From Euryarchaeota archaeon UBA33 (GTDB taxonomy: Archaea; Thermoplasmatota; E2; DHVEG-1), in the NCBI GenBank assembly GCA_002506745.1, contig DAYE01000084.1, positions 3,195-12,208 of the forward strand: 9,014 nt of DNA, given 5' to 3'. The notes beneath the pieces were generated by a model. That model did not search any database. It worked only from the letters and a program-made list of their open reading frames with translations, and was not told the origin of the DNA. Below, piece by piece: positions 5,381 to 9,014 of this stretch (position 1 is the stretch's first letter; each line of letters begins with the position of its first letter). Made by a program: the position numbers and the translations under genes.

Positions 5381-6931
5381 ATGCATTGGGCAGATGTTTT
5401 AGCGGAAGAACTACTGAAAAAGCAGACGAAACATGTACTAGCGACTGGGATCACTCCATCAGGTCCGATTCATATTGGGAATATGCGTGAGATCCTCACC
5501 ACTGATGCTGTCTATCGATGCCTCATAAAGCGGGGTGGTGATGCTGATTTCATCTACATCTGTGATGATTACGATCCGTTACGAAAGGTGTACCCTCATC
5601 TCTCCTCATCGTATCAGCAGTATGTCGGTAAACCTCTTTCTGAAATCCCTTGTCCCTGTGGTGAACATACGAGCTACGCGGATCATTACCTCACTTCGTT
5701 TCTAGGCTCACTACATACTATTGGGGTAAACCCCCGGGTTTATCGAGCTAGTGAAATGTACTCTAAAGGCGAGTATAACGAGTCCATTCAGATCGCGTTG
5801 GAGAACACCACCAAAATCCGACACATACTTGAGACACTTTCTGGCAGAAAGATGCCAAATGACTGGTTGCCCTATAACGTGAAATGTGAGACTTGTGGCC
5901 GTCTTTCCACGACACACCCTAGCTTGTACGAATTTCCTAACGTAGAGTACACCTGTGACTGTGGACATGATGGTGAGGTGGATATCCGGACAGGGGGCCA
6001 AGGGAAACTCCCCTGGCGAGTGGATTGGCCTGCGCGCTGGAGGATGCTAGGAGTCACCTTTGAACCCTGCGGCAAAGACCATGCGACCGTCGGAGGTACC
6101 CGTGAGACCGGAGCAAAAATCTCCGAGGAAGTCTATCACTATCCCCCGCCGGGATTACTTGTCTACGAGTTCATCTTGTTAAAAGGGATGGGTGCGATGC
6201 ATAGCTCCAAAGGGACAGCAGTCAGCGGTGAGGACATGCTGCGGATGACGCCACCTGAGGTGCTCCGGTTCTTGATAATGAGAAACCAACCCAACAGACA
6301 TATTGTTTTTGACTCAGGTTTGGGATTGCTGACCTTGGTTGATGAATACGATACAGAAGAAGAGGTATATTTCGGAAAAGAAGCAGAAATCAAAGGGATG
6401 AAGGAATTCAAGAAAATATATGAGCTGTCACAACCGTATCATATCCCAAAAAAGATGCCACTGCATCTTCCTTATCGGCACTTGGTGACCTTAAACCAGA
6501 TCGCAAAAACCTGGCCGGAGGTAAAAGAAATACTGATACGGACCGGGCAGCTTCCGAAGAAACTAACAAAGGAAGACGAAGAACATCTCAGACAGCGAGC
6601 CGAACATGTTCGATACTGGCTAGCCACCTTCGCACCTACTGAGGTCAAGTTCGAAGTAAAAGAGACATTCCCAGCCATCACTCTTACAGAGGAGCAACGG
6701 ACCATTCTTTCCCTTTTTAAGGAAAAGATCCCAGACCTCTCCTGGGAGCCTGAAGCGATACACAAGGCTATCTATGAGATTTCTGAAGAAACGAAAATCC
6801 CGATAAAAACCGCTTTCAGCGCCATTTATCAGATCCTCCTCGGGCAGGAGCGAGGACCACGTGCTGGTTTCTTTTTATCGAACCTTTCGAAACAGTTTGT
6901 TCTCAAACGACTGACAGAAGCAGTTAAATAA
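5381..6931 (+). CDS. lysS: Lysyl-tRNA synthetase, class I
   Basis: This enzyme charges tRNA-Lys in the cytosol, using the class I form of LysRS found in most archaea and some bacteria. The product has 516 residues, close to the family norm. The Rossmann core carries the HIGH-type signature as P-I-H-I-G-N (29-34), the usual variant in this family, and the KMSKS-type loop as MHSSKG (273-278). A zinc-ribbon-like insertion has Cys169, Cys172, Cys192 and Cys194, and there is a further Cys-x-Cys near residue 93. The C-terminal 180 or so residues should be the helical anticodon-binding region that recognises the tRNA-Lys anticodon. The ATG at 5381 has a GGAG eight nucleotides upstream. With 26 nt to gfcR and 25 nt to the next gene it is probably co-transcribed. 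All expected signatures are present. Confidence 0.96.
   Translation: MHWADVLAEELLKKQTKHVLATGITPSGPIHIGNMREILTTDAVYRCLIKRGGDADFIYICDDYDPLRKVYPHLSSSYQQYVGKPLSEIPCPCGEHTSYADHYLTSFLGSLHTIGVNPRVYRASEMYSKGEYNESIQIALENTTKIRHILETLSGRKMPNDWLPYNVKCETCGRLSTTHPSLYEFPNVEYTCDCGHDGEVDIRTGGQGKLPWRVDWPARWRMLGVTFEPCGKDHATVGGTRETGAKISEEVYHYPPPGLLVYEFILLKGMGAMHSSKGTAVSGEDMLRMTPPEVLRFLIMRNQPNRHIVFDSGLGLLTLVDEYDTEEEVYFGKEAEIKGMKEFKKIYELSQPYHIPKKMPLHLPYRHLVTLNQIAKTWPEVKEILIRTGQLPKKLTKEDEEHLRQRAEHVRYWLATFAPTEVKFEVKETFPAITLTEEQRTILSLFKEKIPDLSWEPEAIHKAIYEISEETKIPIKTAFSAIYQILLGQERGPRAGFFLSNLSKQFVLKRLTEAVK
6923..6931 (+). promoter_or_regulatory. Possible internal TATA box overlapping the lysS stop
   Basis: GTTAAATAA lies 26-34 nt before the ATG at 6957 and would place transcription start within a few bases of that codon. 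Together with the absence of an SD there, it would allow a leaderless mRNA for the methylthiotransferase besides read-through from lysS. It overlaps coding sequence, so composition alone could explain it. Confidence 0.25.
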
Positions 6932-6956
6932 GGCAGTGCCTCTTCGCGTTTTTAGT

Positions 6957-8198
6957 ATGAATATCTATGTGGAGACGTACGGATGTACAGCAAATAAAAG
7001 CGACGAGCGACTCCTTCTTGGTCTGATACAGCAGAAGGGACATCAGATAGCCCAAGGCATCCCAGATGCGGATGTGCTGGTTCTGCTCACCTGTACGGTT
7101 ATTGGAACAACGGAACAACGGATGTTATCACGATTACAAGTATTTCAGAAGACTCAGAAGAAGATTATCGTCACCGGTTGTATGCCTGCTGTTCAAAAAG
7201 ATCTTATCCTTTCTGTAGCGCCTCACGCATCGCTTCTTCCATCACAACATATACAGTACATTAACGATATTATAGAGGGAGATAACCCTGCTTTTGTGGA
7301 AACAAAAAAAACAACGTTCCCGAAATATTACGATACGACTCTTGCTCCCGTTCTGATTGCGGAAGGATGCAGCCGTTCTTGTTCGTATTGCATCACACAT
7401 TTTGCTCGAGGATCGTTACGAAGCTTTCCCGCAGAAGAAATCGTCACAGATGTCTGCAGCGCTCTGAAACAAGGATGCAAAGAAATACAACTCACCGCAC
7501 AAGATACCGCATCCTTTGGTCTTGACACGGGTACAAATCTTGGGGCATTACTCAGAAGGATAAGTACCCTTGATGGAGCGTTCCGTATGCGAGTCGGAAT
7601 GATGAATCCTGCAACTCTACAAAAAAACCTTGATTCCATTTTGGCAGCATATCAGCATCCAAACATCTACAAATTCCTTCACCTCCCAGTGCAATCCGGT
7701 GATGACGACATATTACAAAAAATGAATCGAGGGTATACAGTGAAGGATTTTACCTGTCTTGTCGATCAATTCCGAGGAGCAATCTCGACATTGACTCTCT
7801 CTACCGATGTGATCATTGGATTTCCAACAGAAACCGACGAACAATTCCATCGTACATTACAGCTGTTACAGGAAATACGACCAGATATTATCAACATCAC
7901 CAGGTTCTCTGCTCGCCCGCTGACCACAGCAAAAAAAATGAAAGGTCGCGTACCGACACATGTCGTAAAAGAACGATCAAAACAAGCTACAGATATCTGC
8001 TCAAAACTCTCCTTTGAAAAAAATAAGCAACACCTTGGAAAAACATATCCGGTGCTGGTTACTGAGCCTGGGAAAAAAAATACTGTCACCGCCAGGACAG
8101 ACAGCTATAAACAGGTTGTTCTCTCAGAACCAGTTCGCCTTGGTACTTTTGTTGATGTCAAGATAATCGATGCAGCATCAACCTATCTTGTCGGAAAA

Positions 8199-8207
<9 letters not shown>
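6957..8207 (+). CDS. tRNA (N6-threonylcarbamoyladenosine(37)-C2)-methylthiotransferase, e-MtaB/CDKAL1 type
   Basis: This radical-SAM enzyme of the MiaB family converts t6A37 of ANN-decoding tRNAs to ms2t6A37. The 416-residue product has the full three-domain layout. The N-terminal UPF0004 domain has its cluster ligands Cys10, Cys46 and Cys75 (contexts YGCTANK, LTCT and TGCMP). The radical-SAM core carries Cys138-x3-Cys142-x2-Cys145 (EGCSRSCSYC). A C-terminal TRAM domain for tRNA binding covers about 362-416. The N-terminus MNIYVETYGCTANKSD is typical of the archaeal/eukaryotic e-MtaB branch rather than bacterial MiaB. The frame extends to a GTG at 6936, but family members start at the Met coded at 6957, so that ATG is preferred. 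It lies 25 nt after lysS, whose tRNA is a classical substrate of this enzyme family. Confidence 0.93.

Positions 8208-9014
<807 letters not shown>

Overview
The window is ordinary, well-packed archaeal chromosome. The evidence is an archaeal-type alanyl-tRNA synthetase with an N-terminal zinc cluster, a class I lysyl-tRNA synthetase, a Sec61-beta subunit, a GfcR-type HTH/phosphoribosyltransferase regulator and an archaeal/eukaryotic-type tRNA methylthiotransferase. TATA-like boxes also sit about 25-40 nt ahead of several start codons, often with no Shine-Dalgarno (SD) sequence. A euryarchaeal lineage, perhaps an uncultured Thermoplasmatota relative, is a guess from gene content and cannot be fixed from the sequence alone.

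Left part (1-1580, minus strand): the N-terminal 82 codons of an XRE-type HTH regulator run off the left edge. Its promoter carries a near-perfect 20-nt palindrome that overlaps the TATA box. Upstream of it on the same strand is a 410-residue secreted protein with seven Asp-rich VCBS/FG-GAP repeats, which predicts a calcium-binding seven-bladed beta-propeller. The 141-bp divergent gap (1581-1721) holds a strong inverted repeat (two 10-nt arms, 3-nt centre) flush against the propeller gene's TATA box.

Middle part (1722-4772): alaS reads rightward and ends 21 nt before the stop codon of a convergent 55-residue gene, Sec61-beta (secG). That gene is short enough to be missed by a length cut-off. 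A 132-bp divergent gap then leads to the rightward cluster.

Right part (4773-9014, plus strand): gfcR, lysS, an e-MtaB-type tRNA methylthiotransferase and a partial phosphorylating GAPDH, with gaps of 25-33 nt. The two central genes probably act on the same molecule: LysRS charges tRNA-Lys, and e-MtaB/CDKAL1-type enzymes thiomethylate t6A37, classically of tRNA-Lys(UUU). The GAPDH is of the bacterial/eukaryotic type rather than the usual archaeal type. It shares the cluster with GfcR, whose haloarchaeal relatives control glycolytic genes.

I see no tRNA or rRNA gene, CRISPR array, insertion sequence or defence system. The points most worth checking are the two promoter palindromes, the Cys-rich propeller, and the lysS/e-mtaB and gfcR/gap associations.
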